64,000 nt of DNA from Phyllobacteriaceae bacterium (GTDB lineage Bacteria; Pseudomonadota; Alphaproteobacteria; Rhizobiales; Rhizobiaceae): contig PAPF01000024.1 in the NCBI GenBank assembly GCA_002708825.1, positions 1-64,000 on the forward strand. Reading direction: 5' to 3'. Positions 38,070 to 48,617 of the stretch are shown one piece after another. Position numbers and translations under genes: made by a program. The number at the start of each line of letters is the position of its first letter. Position 1 is the first letter of the stretch. The notes under the pieces are model-generated. The model had not been told where the DNA came from. It ran no database searches and saw only the letters and a program-made list of their open reading frames with translations.

Positions 38070-38924
38070 TTGACGCCATACGGCACATCATCGCTGGTCC
38101 GCTTGGCCGCTGCGCTCGCCATGGCCGTCGTCATGCAGGCGCCCGTGGCGCAGGCTGCAAGCCGCTTCCCGGTGCTCTGGGACAGCGGGGAACGCCTGCC
38201 CGCGGTCAGCCTCGCCGAGACGAGCCGGCTGCGCTTCCTGGTCATGACCGATTTCCCGCCGTTCAGCTTCCTTGATTCCAATGGCCGGCTGACAGGTTTC
38301 CATGTGGACCTGGCGCAGGCCATCTGCCGGGAACTGGATGTGCTCGACAAATGCCAGATCCAGGGCCTGCCATGGAAGGAATTGCCGGGCGCGCTGCGCT
38401 CCGACCAGGGCGAGGCCGTGCTGAGCGGCCTGCCCGCCGATGCCGGCACGGACGGCATCGTCTTCACGCGGCCCTATTTTCCGCTGCCCGCGCGGTTCGC
38501 CACCCGCCGCCAGACAAGCCTGGAGGAACCGGTCGCGAATGCGATCGCCGGCAAGCGGGTTGGCGTGATGGACGGCTCCAAGTTCGAGCAGATGCTGCGC
38601 GCATGGTTCCCCGCGGCGCAGGCGGTGGTCTATTCGCGCGAAAGCTGGATGCTGCAGGATCTCAAGGACGGCAAGACGGACGCCGTCTTCTCCGACGGCA
38701 TGCGCCTGTCCTTCTGGCTGGGCGGCACCAATGCCGATGCCTGCTGCATGTTTTCCGGCGGCGCCTATTACGCGCCGGGACTGCTCGGGGCGGGGCATCG
38801 CATCGCCGTCGATGCACGCCAGGAAAAACTGGCGCCGGCGCTGGAACAGGCGTTGAAACAACTCTCCGCCAAGGGCGTGATGAACGAGCTTTACCTACGC
38901 TATTTCCCGGTCGGCTTCTTCTGA
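38070..38924 (+). CDS. Family 3 extracellular solute-binding protein
   Basis: Signal peptide; FLVMTDFPPFSFLDSNGRLTGFHVDLAQAICRELDV; TTG start with AGGAG. Confidence 0.82.
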   Translation: MTPYGTSSLVRLAAALAMAVVMQAPVAQAASRFPVLWDSGERLPAVSLAETSRLRFLVMTDFPPFSFLDSNGRLTGFHVDLAQAICRELDVLDKCQIQGLPWKELPGALRSDQGEAVLSGLPADAGTDGIVFTRPYFPLPARFATRRQTSLEEPVANAIAGKRVGVMDGSKFEQMLRAWFPAAQAVVYSRESWMLQDLKDGKTDAVFSDGMRLSFWLGGTNADACCMFSGGAYYAPGLLGAGHRIAVDARQEKLAPALEQALKQLSAKGVMNELYLRYFPVGFF

Positions 38925-39758
38925 CCGCACGGCGGTGCCGACATGGTATCCGGACCGCCGGAAGGGCAGCAGCAGCGACCAGGGCAGGCTGGCGGTCGCG
39001 GGTCCGCGAAACTCGTCAAGCCCGATGGTCATGCCGTCATGGCCGGCCCGGGGCTGATCACGATAGGTGCCGAAGAGCCTGTCCCAGACGGGAAGGTTGA
39101 ACCCGTAGTTTGAATCGGTCTCCGGCTGCCATGACGAATGATGCACGCGATGCATGTCGGGCGTGACCAGAAACAGCCGCAGCACATGGTCCAGTTTCAG
39201 CGGCAGGCGCGCATTGGCGTGGTTGAACATGGCGGTCGCGTTCAACACGATCTCGAAGACGAGAACCGCGACGACGGGCGGACCCAGCAGCACGACGATC
39301 GCCGCCTTCCACACCATGGAGACGAGAATTTCGGCCGGATGGAAACGCAGCGCCGTGGTCAGGTCGAAACCGGTGTCGGCATGGTGCATGCGGTGAAACC
39401 GCCACAAGAGCGGGATCTTGTGACTGGCCCAATGCTCCAGCCAGACGGCGAAATCGAGGATGATGAAGGCCAGGATGCCGGCGGCCAGCGGCGGCACGCC
39501 CAGCGCGGGGAACAGGCCCCAGCCCCTCGATTCCGCCCAGAGCGCCGTGCCCACGGCAGCGGCGGGGAAAACAAGCCGCAGCAGGATCGTCGACAGCACC
39601 GCCATGGACAGGTTGGTGAACCAGCGCCTGCCTTTCCAGGTCCCCGCCATTTCCGGACGCGCCAGGCGCGGCGACCACAGCTCGAACAGCGCCATCACCG
39701 CGAAGACGGACGCGAAGGCGCCGAAACGGATGACGGGCTCGGGAAGCGACTGAAGCAT
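38895..39758 (-). CDS. Sterol desaturase / fatty acid hydroxylase family protein
   Basis: Histidine clusters EHWASHKIPLLWRFHRMHHAD, HRVHHSS. Confidence 0.9.
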   Translation of the reverse strand: MLQSLPEPVIRFGAFASVFAVMALFELWSPRLARPEMAGTWKGRRWFTNLSMAVLSTILLRLVFPAAAVGTALWAESRGWGLFPALGVPPLAAGILAFIILDFAVWLEHWASHKIPLLWRFHRMHHADTGFDLTTALRFHPAEILVSMVWKAAIVVLLGPPVVAVLVFEIVLNATAMFNHANARLPLKLDHVLRLFLVTPDMHRVHHSSWQPETDSNYGFNLPVWDRLFGTYRDQPRAGHDGMTIGLDEFRGPATASLPWSLLLPFRRSGYHVGTAVRSEEADREIA

Positions 39759-39845
39759 GGCGTTTCACCCTCGATTTCCGGTCCGTCCTGCCATGGGGAA
39801 TCCGGCGCACACGGGCAAGTCACGTTCGGGTGAGGCTCGGCCCGC

Positions 39846-40259
39846 TTACTCGGCGGTGCGGAACCGCGCCTGGGCGCCGCGCTCGATGGCGGCAACAGTC
39901 AGCTTGTCGAGGCCGAGGCGGTCACGCAGCATCTGCAGGAAGCGCAGTTCCTCCTGCTCGACATGCAGGTCGGCCGCGGCCACCTCGACGGCCAGGGCAT
40001 AGGCGGTGTCGCGCAGGCGGTGCGGCACCGATTCCGACACGATGTCGAAGATCCGGTCCAGACCGTCATCGGCCTGAAGCAGTTCCCGGCACACCCGCGT
40101 CGCCGAGATCAGCCGGTCCTCGCCATAGCCGCGGAAGACGGGCAGCGTCTCGATGACATTGCCGATGCGCCGCATCTCCTCATCGGACATGGAGCGGTCC
40201 ACCGCCGACATCACCACCATGACGTAAACCAGCGCATCCTGTGTCGCGAGCAGGCTCAT
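39846..40259 (-). CDS. TerB-like tellurite-resistance family protein
   Basis: VVMSAVDRSMSDEEMRRIGNVIETLPVF...VAAADLHVEQEELRFLQMLRDRLGLD. Confidence 0.8.
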   Translation of the reverse strand: MSLLATQDALVYVMVVMSAVDRSMSDEEMRRIGNVIETLPVFRGYGEDRLISATRVCRELLQADDGLDRIFDIVSESVPHRLRDTAYALAVEVAAADLHVEQEELRFLQMLRDRLGLDKLTVAAIERGAQARFRTAE

Positions 40260-40423
40260 CTTCAACTCCAGATCAATCCCGTTGGGCGAATAGGTATGGT
40301 GTGGCGCACGCGGACGCAAGCAAATTAAGGGGTCCGCCGATTGACCCCCGCCCGGCACTTCAATATCAGGGTGCGCGCATCCTCGTATAAAGCATCGCAC
40401 CGCAACCGGAGCGCCACCAACCC

Positions 40424-42079
40424 ATGACCGCGTCCTCGACCATCCAGTCCGGCCTGACACCGGCCCTCACAGACGCTGCGCAGAGCAGCAAGGCATGGCC
40501 TTTCGAGGAAGCACGCAAGATCATCAAACGCTACGAGAAGACCGGCTTTCCCGCCGAGATCCTGTTCGAAACGGGATACGGCCCGTCCGGCCTGCCGCAT
40601 ATCGGCACCTTCGGCGAGGTGGCGCGCACGACCATGGTGCGCAATGCCTTCCGCGTGCTGACGGGCGATACCGTGCCGACGCGCCTTTTGTGTTTCTCCG
40701 ACGACATGGACGGCATGCGCAAGATTCCGGAAAACGTCCCGGACCGCAAGGCGCTGGAGCCCTATCTGCACATGCCGCTGACCGTGGTGCCAAACCCCTT
40801 CGGCGGCGACTATCCGAGCTTCGGCCACCACAACAATGCCATGCTGCGGCGCTTCCTCGACACGTTCGGCTTCGACTACGAATTCGCCAGCGCGACCGAC
40901 TACTACAAGTCCGGCCGGTTCGACGACATCCTGCTGCGCGTCGCGGAACGCTACGACGCCATCATGGACATCATGCTGCCGACGCTGGGCGAGGAGCGGC
41001 GGGCGACCTATTCGCCCTTCCTGCCGATCTCGCCCAAGACCGGCCGGGTGCTCTATGTGCCGATGAAGGCGGTGGACGCGGCCAACGGCACCATCACCTA
41101 TGTCGACGAGGACGGCGACGAGATCACGCAGCGGGTCACCGGCGGACAGGTCAAGCTGCAGTGGAAGCCCGATTTCGGTGCCCGCTGGGCCGCGCTCAAC
41201 GTCGATTTCGAGATGTTCGGCAAGGATCACGGACCGAACATGATGGTCTACGATTCCATCTGCAAGGCGCTCGGCGGGCGGCCGCCGGAGCACTTCGTCT
41301 ATGAGCTCTTCCTCGACGACAAGGGCGAGAAGATCTCAAAGTCCAAGGGCAACGGCCTGACCATCGACGAGTGGCTGGCCTATGCGCCGACGGAAAGCCT
41401 GGCGCTCTACATGTTCCAGAAGCCTCGCACGGCCAAGCGGCTCTATTTCGACGTGATCCCGCGCGCGGTGGACGAGTATTTCACCTTCCTGTCGGCCTAT
41501 GAGCGGCAGGACACGGCCAACCGGCTTGCCAACCCGGTCTGGCACATCCACGGCGGCAACCCGCCGGCCGGAGACATGCCGGTCAGCTTCGCCATGCTGC
41601 TCAACCTGGTCAGCGCCTCCAATGCTCACGACAAGGACGTGCTGTGGGGCTTCATCTCGCGCTATGCCCCCGGCGTGACCGCGCAGACGCATCCCAAGCT
41701 CGACGAACTGGTCGGCTACGCCATCCGCTATTTCGACGATTTCGTGCTGCCGGCCAAGACATTCCGGGCGCCCGACGAGGTGGAGCGCGCGGCGCTCGAA
41801 GCGCTGGAAGCCTCGCTCGGCGCCCTGCCGGCCGATGCCGACGGCGCGGCGATCCAGGATGCGGCGCTGGACGTGGCGCGCGGCATCGAGCGCTACCAGG
41901 ACCACAAGAAGACCAGCCCGGATGGCGGGCCGGGCGTCTCGGTCGCCTTCTTCCAGATGATCTACGAGGTGCTGCTTGGCCAGGAGCGGGGCCCGCGCTT
42001 CGGCTCGTTCACGGCGCTCTACGGCATCGCGGAAATGCGGGCGCTGATCCGCAAGGCGCTGAGCGGCGACCTCGCCTGA
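40424..42079 (+). CDS. lysK: Class I lysyl-tRNA synthetase
   Basis: [17 protein letters not shown] (HIGH-like), [20 protein letters not shown] (KMSKS). Confidence 0.94.
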   Translation: MTASSTIQSGLTPALTDAAQSSKAWPFEEARKIIKRYEKTGFPAEILFETGYGPSGLPHIGTFGEVARTTMVRNAFRVLTGDTVPTRLLCFSDDMDGMRKIPENVPDRKALEPYLHMPLTVVPNPFGGDYPSFGHHNNAMLRRFLDTFGFDYEFASATDYYKSGRFDDILLRVAERYDAIMDIMLPTLGEERRATYSPFLPISPKTGRVLYVPMKAVDAANGTITYVDEDGDEITQRVTGGQVKLQWKPDFGARWAALNVDFEMFGKDHGPNMMVYDSICKALGGRPPEHFVYELFLDDKGEKISKSKGNGLTIDEWLAYAPTESLALYMFQKPRTAKRLYFDVIPRAVDEYFTFLSAYERQDTANRLANPVWHIHGGNPPAGDMPVSFAMLLNLVSASNAHDKDVLWGFISRYAPGVTAQTHPKLDELVGYAIRYFDDFVLPAKTFRAPDEVERAALEALEASLGALPADADGAAIQDAALDVARGIERYQDHKKTSPDGGPGVSVAFFQMIYEVLLGQERGPRFGSFTALYGIAEMRALIRKALSGDLA

Positions 42080-42088
42080 ACCCTGCGC

Positions 42089-42397
42089 CTATTCCTTCGA
42101 CAGCAGCAGGCGGCTCTGCTTGCCGAGCGTGTCGGACAGCTTCCCTGCCATGCCGGCGAGAAGGGCGGGCAGCATGAGCTGGATCGTCATGTCCGTTTCG
42201 CTCACATCCACGGTGCCGGTCACGGTCTGGCCGAAGGCGCCGGCGGAAAAGTGCAACTGTTCGTCGTGCCATTCCTTGTCGAGGCGAACGCCCATGCCGA
42301 TGGCTTTCTCCACCTGGTCGAAACGGTCGCGCACACGTTCGAGCGCCTTTTCGCGCCCCAGTTCGTGGGAGACGGTGATGGTGACGGGTTTGGCCAT
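42089..42397 (-). CDS. Polyhydroxyalkanoic acid system family protein
   Basis: VTITVSHELGREKALERVRDRFDQVEKAIGMGV...FGQTVTGTVDVSETDMTIQLMLPALLA. Confidence 0.8.
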   Translation of the reverse strand: MAKPVTITVSHELGREKALERVRDRFDQVEKAIGMGVRLDKEWHDEQLHFSAGAFGQTVTGTVDVSETDMTIQLMLPALLAGMAGKLSDTLGKQSRLLLSKE

Positions 42398-42443
42398 GTC
42401 GGCTCCTGTTTGCTGTCAGGCATCTGCATCCCGCATATGGGCG

Positions 42444-43142
42444 TCAGCGCCCGTCTTGTGAAGACGCGGGCAGCGGATTGACCGCCTGGAAGGCATACAA
42501 TCCCCTGCCCTTTTCGCGGGCCTCGGCAAGGCGCGCTTCAAGGCCGGAGCCTTCGGCTTCCAGGGCCCAGCCGTTCCGCGCCATCCATTCCGCCATGTCC
42601 TCGCCGGCCAGCGCGCAGGACGTGGCGATGACGGCCGGGTTGGGCTTCTCCGGTGCGCGGCAGGAAATGGCGCGCGCACGGATCCATTGGCGCAACGCCG
42701 TTCGCGCCATCATGCCGCAGGGCTGGTCCTGGCCGTCGCCGTCGCGGCAGGTCGTCTCCAGCGGCGGCGCCTCGATGCCGTCGAGACGCAGGCGATGGCC
42801 CTCCGCCTCCAGCAGGTTGGCCTCCAGCGCCACCGGCCGGTGAAGCAGGCGCTCCTGCCAGCCGGTGGTATCGGACGGATCGGGCGGCGGCGCGGGTACT
42901 GCCGGCGCGGCAAGGGGACTGAGCGGCGGACGCGGCGCGACACGTTCGTAGCCCGGCAGCGCGGCGACTGTCTCTTCCGGCGCGGGACGGGCATCCTGCC
43001 GCGGGGCCGTGGCCGGCGGCTGACGTTCCGATTGCGGCGCAAGCTTCACGGCCGTTTCGGCCGGGCCGCGGGGCCAGAACTCCATCGCGGCGAAAAGGAC
43101 CGCCAGAAGCATCACCGGCAGGGCCAGCCAGCGCAGGCGCAT
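42444..43142 (-). CDS. Thermonuclease (SNase)-like exported protein
   Basis: TM anchor, LRLDGIEAPPLETTCRDGDGQDQPCGMMARTALRQWI, EWMARNGWALEAEG. Confidence 0.75.
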   Translation of the reverse strand: MRLRWLALPVMLLAVLFAAMEFWPRGPAETAVKLAPQSERQPPATAPRQDARPAPEETVAALPGYERVAPRPPLSPLAAPAVPAPPPDPSDTTGWQERLLHRPVALEANLLEAEGHRLRLDGIEAPPLETTCRDGDGQDQPCGMMARTALRQWIRARAISCRAPEKPNPAVIATSCALAGEDMAEWMARNGWALEAEGSGLEARLAEAREKGRGLYAFQAVNPLPASSQDGR

Positions 43143-43150
43143 CCCGCCGC

Positions 43151-43789
43151 CTACTGGCTCGCCCAGAGGATGCGAGCCATCCAGTCCACATCCCCTTGAT
43201 CGAGAACACGGGGAGGATGGTCCGGATTGAGCGAAGCCAGTTCCAGTTCCGTGCGGCCCTGGCGAGCCAGCACCTTGGCCATCACCTCGCCGCCGCGCGT
43301 GCGCACGACCACGCGGTCGCCCTTGCGGCATTGCGCGCCCGGCTGGACGATCAGGCGGTCGCCGTCACGGTAGACCGGGAGCATGGAATCGCCCTGAACC
43401 TCCAGCGCGTAGACGCCCTCGCCCGGCTGGACGGGGAAATCCACGATGTCGAGACCCTGGCCAGCCGGAAAGCCGGCATCGTCGAAGAAGCCGCCGGCGC
43501 CAGCCTGGGCGACGCCAAGCAACGGCACGCGCGCCGGCGCGCCATAGCCGCCTGCCGGACCGGCGTCCAGAAGCTTCATGAACTCGCCGAGCGACGTTCC
43601 GGTGGCGGCGAGGATCTTGGCAATCGACTCGGTGGAGGGCCAGCGCGGGCGTCCGTCGCCGGACAGGCGCTTTGAGCGGTTGAAGGCCGTTGAATCGAGC
43701 CCGGCCCGGCGCGCCAGCCCGGAGACCGACAGGCCGTGGCGTTCGGCAAGGGCATCGATGGCCGCCCAGACGCCTGAATGGGAAAGCAT
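43151..43789 (-). CDS. XRE-HTH/S24-peptidase (CI/LexA-like) transcriptional regulator
   Basis: GLSVSGLARRAGLDSTAFNRSKR HTH; VQGDSMLPVYRDGDRLIV...GEVMAKVLAR Ser/Lys catalytic motifs. Confidence 0.88.
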   Translation of the reverse strand: MLSHSGVWAAIDALAERHGLSVSGLARRAGLDSTAFNRSKRLSGDGRPRWPSTESIAKILAATGTSLGEFMKLLDAGPAGGYGAPARVPLLGVAQAGAGGFFDDAGFPAGQGLDIVDFPVQPGEGVYALEVQGDSMLPVYRDGDRLIVQPGAQCRKGDRVVVRTRGGEVMAKVLARQGRTELELASLNPDHPPRVLDQGDVDWMARILWASQ

Positions 43790-43858
43790 GGATCCAGCCT
43801 TTCCGCTCGAAGGAATATTTACCTTAAGGGTGCGAGCGGCGGCCTGTCCAGAGCGCTG

Positions 43859-44485
43859 TCACGCCATGTCGGCGAAAAACGGTCCGCGCCGGGTCGCCAG
43901 CGCATGATCGACATGCTCCACCCGGTCCTGCCCCCAGAAGACCTCGCCATTGAGCACATAGGTCGGGCTTCCGAGCGCGCCGGCTGCGATTGCCGCCTCG
44001 GTATTGGCGTCGACAAGCGCGTTGACCGCTTCGCCACGCGCCCTGGCGATGATGGCGGCGGCATCGAAGCCGGCCTTTTCCAGCCGGTCGGCCAGCACCG
44101 CGTCGTCGGCCACGTTCAACTCGTCCACCCAGACGGCGCGATAGAGGCTGTCGAGATAGGCGAAGGCATCCGCCCCGTCCTCCACCAGCGCCGCGACCGT
44201 TGCGTCGGCCAGCGCGGGATCGGTGGGGAAATGCGCCGGTTTCAGGTTGACCGGCAGGTTCCGCATCGCCGCGATCCGCTGCAGTTCGAGCATGCGGTAG
44301 CGCTGGCGCGGAACCGGGCGCTGGGCAAGCGGCACCGCGCCGGAGGTCTGGAACACCGTGCCGAGCCTGAAAGGACGCAGATCCAGCACCGCGCCGTGAC
44401 GCCGCGCCACCGCGCCGATGGCCTGATGGCCGAAATAGCTGAAGGGCGAGATGCAGGTGAAATAATAGTCGATATGTGCCGTCAA
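43859..44485 (-). CDS. 2-hydroxychromene-2-carboxylate isomerase/DsbA-like
   Basis: IDYYFTCISPFSYFG...GALGSPTYVLNGEVFWGQDRVEHVDHAL. Confidence 0.88.
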   Translation of the reverse strand: MTAHIDYYFTCISPFSYFGHQAIGAVARRHGAVLDLRPFRLGTVFQTSGAVPLAQRPVPRQRYRMLELQRIAAMRNLPVNLKPAHFPTDPALADATVAALVEDGADAFAYLDSLYRAVWVDELNVADDAVLADRLEKAGFDAAAIIARARGEAVNALVDANTEAAIAAGALGSPTYVLNGEVFWGQDRVEHVDHALATRRGPFFADMA

Positions 44486-44568
44486 TTGCTCACCTCGCTT
44501 CGCTGCTTTGCGCGCGTATCGGCATGCAGGTTAGGGCATGGCGGAAAAAAAGACAGGCCGAAAAACGG

Positions 44569-45123
44569 TCACGGTCCCGGCACTGCCTGCCTGGCAAAGG
44601 CGCGGATATTGGCGTGGGAGGCCATGAAGGCGCGTTCAGCCTCGGTCGGCGGGCGCGGCCGGTCCTCGTAGCCCAGCGCCTCGATCACTTCGCCAGCGCG
44701 GATGAAATGGCGGTTGGCGAAATCGTAGATGCCGGCGGTCGTCATGACCACGGCGGCCGTGGTGCCATCCTCCAGCAGGAAGCGGTGGCGGCCGATGATC
44801 TGGCTTTCCTCCCAGGTCTCGATGGTGGAGACCACGTCGAACCGCTTCCAGAGCCGGATCTCGCGCACATAGACCGCCTGCACGCCGCCCATGAGCGGAC
44901 CCCAGTTGCGCGACCGCGTGAGCTTGAGAAGCCCGGAGCGGAAGAAGATGTCGAGCCGGCCGCAATCGGCCAGCATCATGTAGCGGGCATTGTTGAGATG
45001 CAGGTTCGGGTCGATATCCGTCGGCAGGCAACGGAAGGTGAGCCGGCTTTCGTCACCTGCCCGGAAGGGACCGCGGCGGCGGTAAGTCGCCGCGATCCGG
45101 ATCATGCGGGCCCATACATACAT
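44569..45123 (-). CDS. Acyl-CoA thioesterase-like (hotdog) protein
   Basis: RCLPTDIDPNLHLNNARYMMLADCGRLDIFFRSG. Confidence 0.85.
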   Translation of the reverse strand: MYVWARMIRIAATYRRRGPFRAGDESRLTFRCLPTDIDPNLHLNNARYMMLADCGRLDIFFRSGLLKLTRSRNWGPLMGGVQAVYVREIRLWKRFDVVSTIETWEESQIIGRHRFLLEDGTTAAVVMTTAGIYDFANRHFIRAGEVIEALGYEDRPRPPTEAERAFMASHANIRAFARQAVPGP

Positions 45124-45144
45124 GGGATCGGAGCCCTTCCGGCC

Positions 45145-47364
45145 TCAGGCGGCCTGCCTCTCTTCCGCCTTCGCGCCGTAGCGCTCGTAGAAGGTCTCGC
45201 CCTTTTCGGCCATCTCGACCAGGCCCTTCGGCGCCTTGAACTGCTTGCCGTATTTCTTCTGCAGCTTCTTCGCCAGGTCGACGAATTCGGCCATGCCCAT
45301 GCCGTCGATATAGGACAGCGCGCCGCCGGTATAGGGCGCGAAGCCGAAGGCCAGGATGGAGCCGACATCGGCCTCGCGTGGATCGGTGACGATGCCCTCT
45401 TCCATCACGCGGGCCGCTTCCAGCGCAATGGTGACGAGGAAGCGCTGCTTGAGTTCCTCCACATCCACCTTGTCCGGGTCCTGCTGCGGATAGAGATCCT
45501 TCAGGCCGGGCCACAGGTGCTTCTTGGCGGGCTTCGCCGGATAATCGTAGAAGCCCTTGCCGTTCTTGCGGCCCAGACGGCCATGGGTGTCGACCAGGGT
45601 GTCGACCAGTTCGACATGGCGCATGTCGACGGCCTTCTCGCCCATGTCGCGGATGGTCTGCTTGAGGATCTTCTGCGACAGGTCGATGGCGGTCTCGTCG
45701 TTGAGCGCCAGCGGCCCGACCGGCATGCCGGCCATCTTGGCGGCATTCTCGATCATGGCCGGCGGCACGCCCTCGATGAGCATGTTGTAGGCTTCCGACA
45801 TGTAGCGCAGCACGCAGCGGTTGACGTAGAAGCCGCGCGTGTCATTGACCACGATCGGCGTCTTCCTGATCGCGCGGACATAGTCGATAGCGGTAGCCAG
45901 CGCCTTGTCGCCGGTCTTCTTGCCCATGATGATTTCCACCAGCATCATCTTGTCGACGGGCGAGAAGAAGTGGATGCCGATGAAGTTCTTCGGACGCTTC
46001 GAGTTCTTCGCCAGCCCGGTGATCGGGATGGTGGAGGTGTTTGAGGCGAAGATGCCGGAGGACTTCAGCACGGCCTCGGCCTTCTCCGTCACACCCTTCT
46101 TGACCTCCGAATCCTCGAACACCGCCTCGATGACGAGATCGGCGCCGTCCAGTTCGGCATAGTCCGGCGTGGCCGTGATCAGCGAGAGCAGCTTTTCCTT
46201 GTCCTCCGCCGTGGCGCGGCCCTTCTTGATGAGGCCGTCCATCAGGCTGGCGGAATGGGCCTTGCCCTTGTCGGCGGCTTCCTGGTCGCGGTCCACCAGG
46301 ACGACAGGGATACCGGCCTTCGCGGTGACATAGGCAATGCCTGCACCCATGAAGCCGGCGCCGAGGACACCGACCTTTTTGAACTTCACCGGCTTGACGC
46401 CTTCCGGCCGGCGCGCGCCCTTGTTGAGTTCCTGCAGGGAGACGAAGAGCGAGCGGATCATCATGCCCGCCTCGGTGGTCTGAAGTATCTCGGCGAAATA
46501 GCGTTGCTCGATCCGCAGGGCCGTGTCGAAGGGTACCAGCAGGCCCTCATAGATGCACTTCAGGATGGCGGTCGCGGCCGGATAGTTGCCATAGGACTGC
46601 TTGCGCAGATGGGCGATGGCCGGCGGGAAGAGATTGGCTCCGGCCGCGGAATAGACGGGTCCGCCGGGCAGCTTGAAGCCCTTCCTGTCCCAGGGCTGGA
46701 CCGGCTCCAGGCCGTCCCGGATCAGCTTCTTCGCCTCCTCGACCAGTTTCTTCGCCGGCACGACGGATGTCACCAGGCCCATCTTGAGCGCCTTGGCGGG
46801 CGTCAGTGTCTGGCCCGTCGTCATCATCTGCATGGCCGACTGGGTATCGGTCAGGCGCGGCACGCGCTGGGTGCCGCCGGCTCCCGGAAAGATGCCGACC
46901 TTGACTTCCGGCAGGGCGATCTTCACCGCGTCGCTGTCAGCGACGACGCGGGCATGGCAGGCCAGCGACAGTTCGAAGGCCCCGCCCATGCAGGTGCCGT
47001 TGATGGCGGACACCCAGGGCTTGCCAGAGGTCTCCAGCTTGCGCCACAGCCAGTTCATGCGCCCGGCGGCGTCGAAGACCAGTTCGGCGGCCCTGGCCGG
47101 ATCCTTCGCCTTGGCGTCGCGGATCGTGTCGAAGATGCCGCGCAGCATGGTCAGGTCCGCACCGCCGGAGAAGCTGTCCTTCTTGCCGGAGGTGAAGACG
47201 GCGCCCTTGACCGCCTCATCGGCGACCACCTGGTCGATGATCGCGTCGATCTCGTCCATCACCTCCTGGGTGAAGACATTCATCGACTTGTCGGGCATGT
47301 CCCAGGTGACGAGCGCGATGCCGTCGGCGTCCACGTCGACCGTGAAATTCCTGTATTCAGCCAT
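45145..47364 (-). CDS. fadJ: 3-hydroxyacyl-CoA dehydrogenase/enoyl-CoA hydratase (FadJ-type)
   Basis: Crotonase domain plus [24 protein letters not shown]-binding and 3HCDH C-terminal domains. Confidence 0.92.
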   Translation of the reverse strand: MAEYRNFTVDVDADGIALVTWDMPDKSMNVFTQEVMDEIDAIIDQVVADEAVKGAVFTSGKKDSFSGGADLTMLRGIFDTIRDAKAKDPARAAELVFDAAGRMNWLWRKLETSGKPWVSAINGTCMGGAFELSLACHARVVADSDAVKIALPEVKVGIFPGAGGTQRVPRLTDTQSAMQMMTTGQTLTPAKALKMGLVTSVVPAKKLVEEAKKLIRDGLEPVQPWDRKGFKLPGGPVYSAAGANLFPPAIAHLRKQSYGNYPAATAILKCIYEGLLVPFDTALRIEQRYFAEILQTTEAGMMIRSLFVSLQELNKGARRPEGVKPVKFKKVGVLGAGFMGAGIAYVTAKAGIPVVLVDRDQEAADKGKAHSASLMDGLIKKGRATAEDKEKLLSLITATPDYAELDGADLVIEAVFEDSEVKKGVTEKAEAVLKSSGIFASNTSTIPITGLAKNSKRPKNFIGIHFFSPVDKMMLVEIIMGKKTGDKALATAIDYVRAIRKTPIVVNDTRGFYVNRCVLRYMSEAYNMLIEGVPPAMIENAAKMAGMPVGPLALNDETAIDLSQKILKQTIRDMGEKAVDMRHVELVDTLVDTHGRLGRKNGKGFYDYPAKPAKKHLWPGLKDLYPQQDPDKVDVEELKQRFLVTIALEAARVMEEGIVTDPREADVGSILAFGFAPYTGGALSYIDGMGMAEFVDLAKKLQKKYGKQFKAPKGLVEMAEKGETFYERYGAKAEERQAA

Positions 47365-47382
47365 TTTCTTTCTCTCTCCCGG

Positions 47383-48591
47383 TCAGACGCGTTCGATGAT
47401 GGTGGCGGTGCCCATGCCCGCGCCGATGCACAGCGTGACGAGCGCGGTGTTGAGATCACGGCGCTCCAGTTCGTCCAGAACGGTGCCGAAGATCATGGCA
47501 CCGGTCGCGCCCAGCGGATGGCCCATGGCAATCGCGCCGCCATTCACGTTGATCCTGTCGTGGGGAATCTCGAAGGCCTGCATGTAGCGCAGAACGACGG
47601 AGGCGAAGGCCTCGTTGAGCTCGAACAGGTCGATGTCGGAGATCTTCATCTTCGCGCGCTTCAAGAGCTTTTCCGTCACGTCCACCGGGCCGGTCAGCAT
47701 GATGGCCGGTTCGGACCCGATGTTGGTGAAGGCACGGATGCGGGCGCGCGGCTTCAGGCCCATGGTCTTGCCGGCCTTTTTCGAGCCGAGCAGGACGGCG
47801 GCGGCTCCATCGACGATGCCCGACGAATTGCCGGCATGGTGGACGTAGTTGATGCCCTCGATCTCCGGATAACGCTGGACGGCGACGGCCTCGAAGCCGC
47901 CCATCTCGCCAGGCATGACGAAGGAGGGGTTGAGCGAGGCCAGCGACTGCATGTCGGTGCCGGGCCGCATGTGCTCGTCACGATCCAGGATGGTCAGGCC
48001 GTTCTGGTCCTTGATCGGGATGACGGAATTCCTGAACCAGCCCTTCTCCCAGGCGTGGGCGGCGCGCTTCTGGCTTTCCACCGCATAGGCGTCCACGTCG
48101 TCGCGCGAGAAGCCGTGCTTGGTGGCGATCAGGTCCGCCGAGACGCCCTGCGGCATGAAATAGGACGGCAGGCCGACCGAGGGGTCCATGAACCAGGCGC
48201 CGCCGGACATGCCCATGCCGACGCGGGACATGCTTTCCACGCCGCCGGCGATGACGATGTCATCGGCGCCCTGGGCGATCTTGGCAGCGCCGAAATTGAT
48301 GGCGTCGAGACCGGACGCGCAGAAACGCGAGATCTGCATGCCCGGCGCCTTGATGTCGTAGCCGGCCTCGAAGGCGGAGGCGCGCGGAATGACCGAACCG
48401 GCCTCGCCGACCGGATCGACGCAGCCGAAGATGATGTCGTCGACCGTGCCGGTGTCGAGCCCGTTGCGGTCGCGCACGGCTTCCAGCACCTTCGCGCCGA
48501 GGCGCACGGCCGGCACCTCGTGCAGGCTGCCGTCCTTCTTGCCGCGTCCGCGAGGCGTGCGCACGGCGTCATATACATATGCATCTGCCAT
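47383..48591 (-). CDS. Acetyl-CoA C-acyltransferase (thiolase)
   Basis: [46 protein letters not shown]. Confidence 0.93.
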   Translation of the reverse strand: MADAYVYDAVRTPRGRGKKDGSLHEVPAVRLGAKVLEAVRDRNGLDTGTVDDIIFGCVDPVGEAGSVIPRASAFEAGYDIKAPGMQISRFCASGLDAINFGAAKIAQGADDIVIAGGVESMSRVGMGMSGGAWFMDPSVGLPSYFMPQGVSADLIATKHGFSRDDVDAYAVESQKRAAHAWEKGWFRNSVIPIKDQNGLTILDRDEHMRPGTDMQSLASLNPSFVMPGEMGGFEAVAVQRYPEIEGINYVHHAGNSSGIVDGAAAVLLGSKKAGKTMGLKPRARIRAFTNIGSEPAIMLTGPVDVTEKLLKRAKMKISDIDLFELNEAFASVVLRYMQAFEIPHDRINVNGGAIAMGHPLGATGAMIFGTVLDELERRDLNTALVTLCIGAGMGTATIIERV

Positions 48592-48617
48592 GGGATGTCT
48601 CCTTCCTGTGCCGCAGA

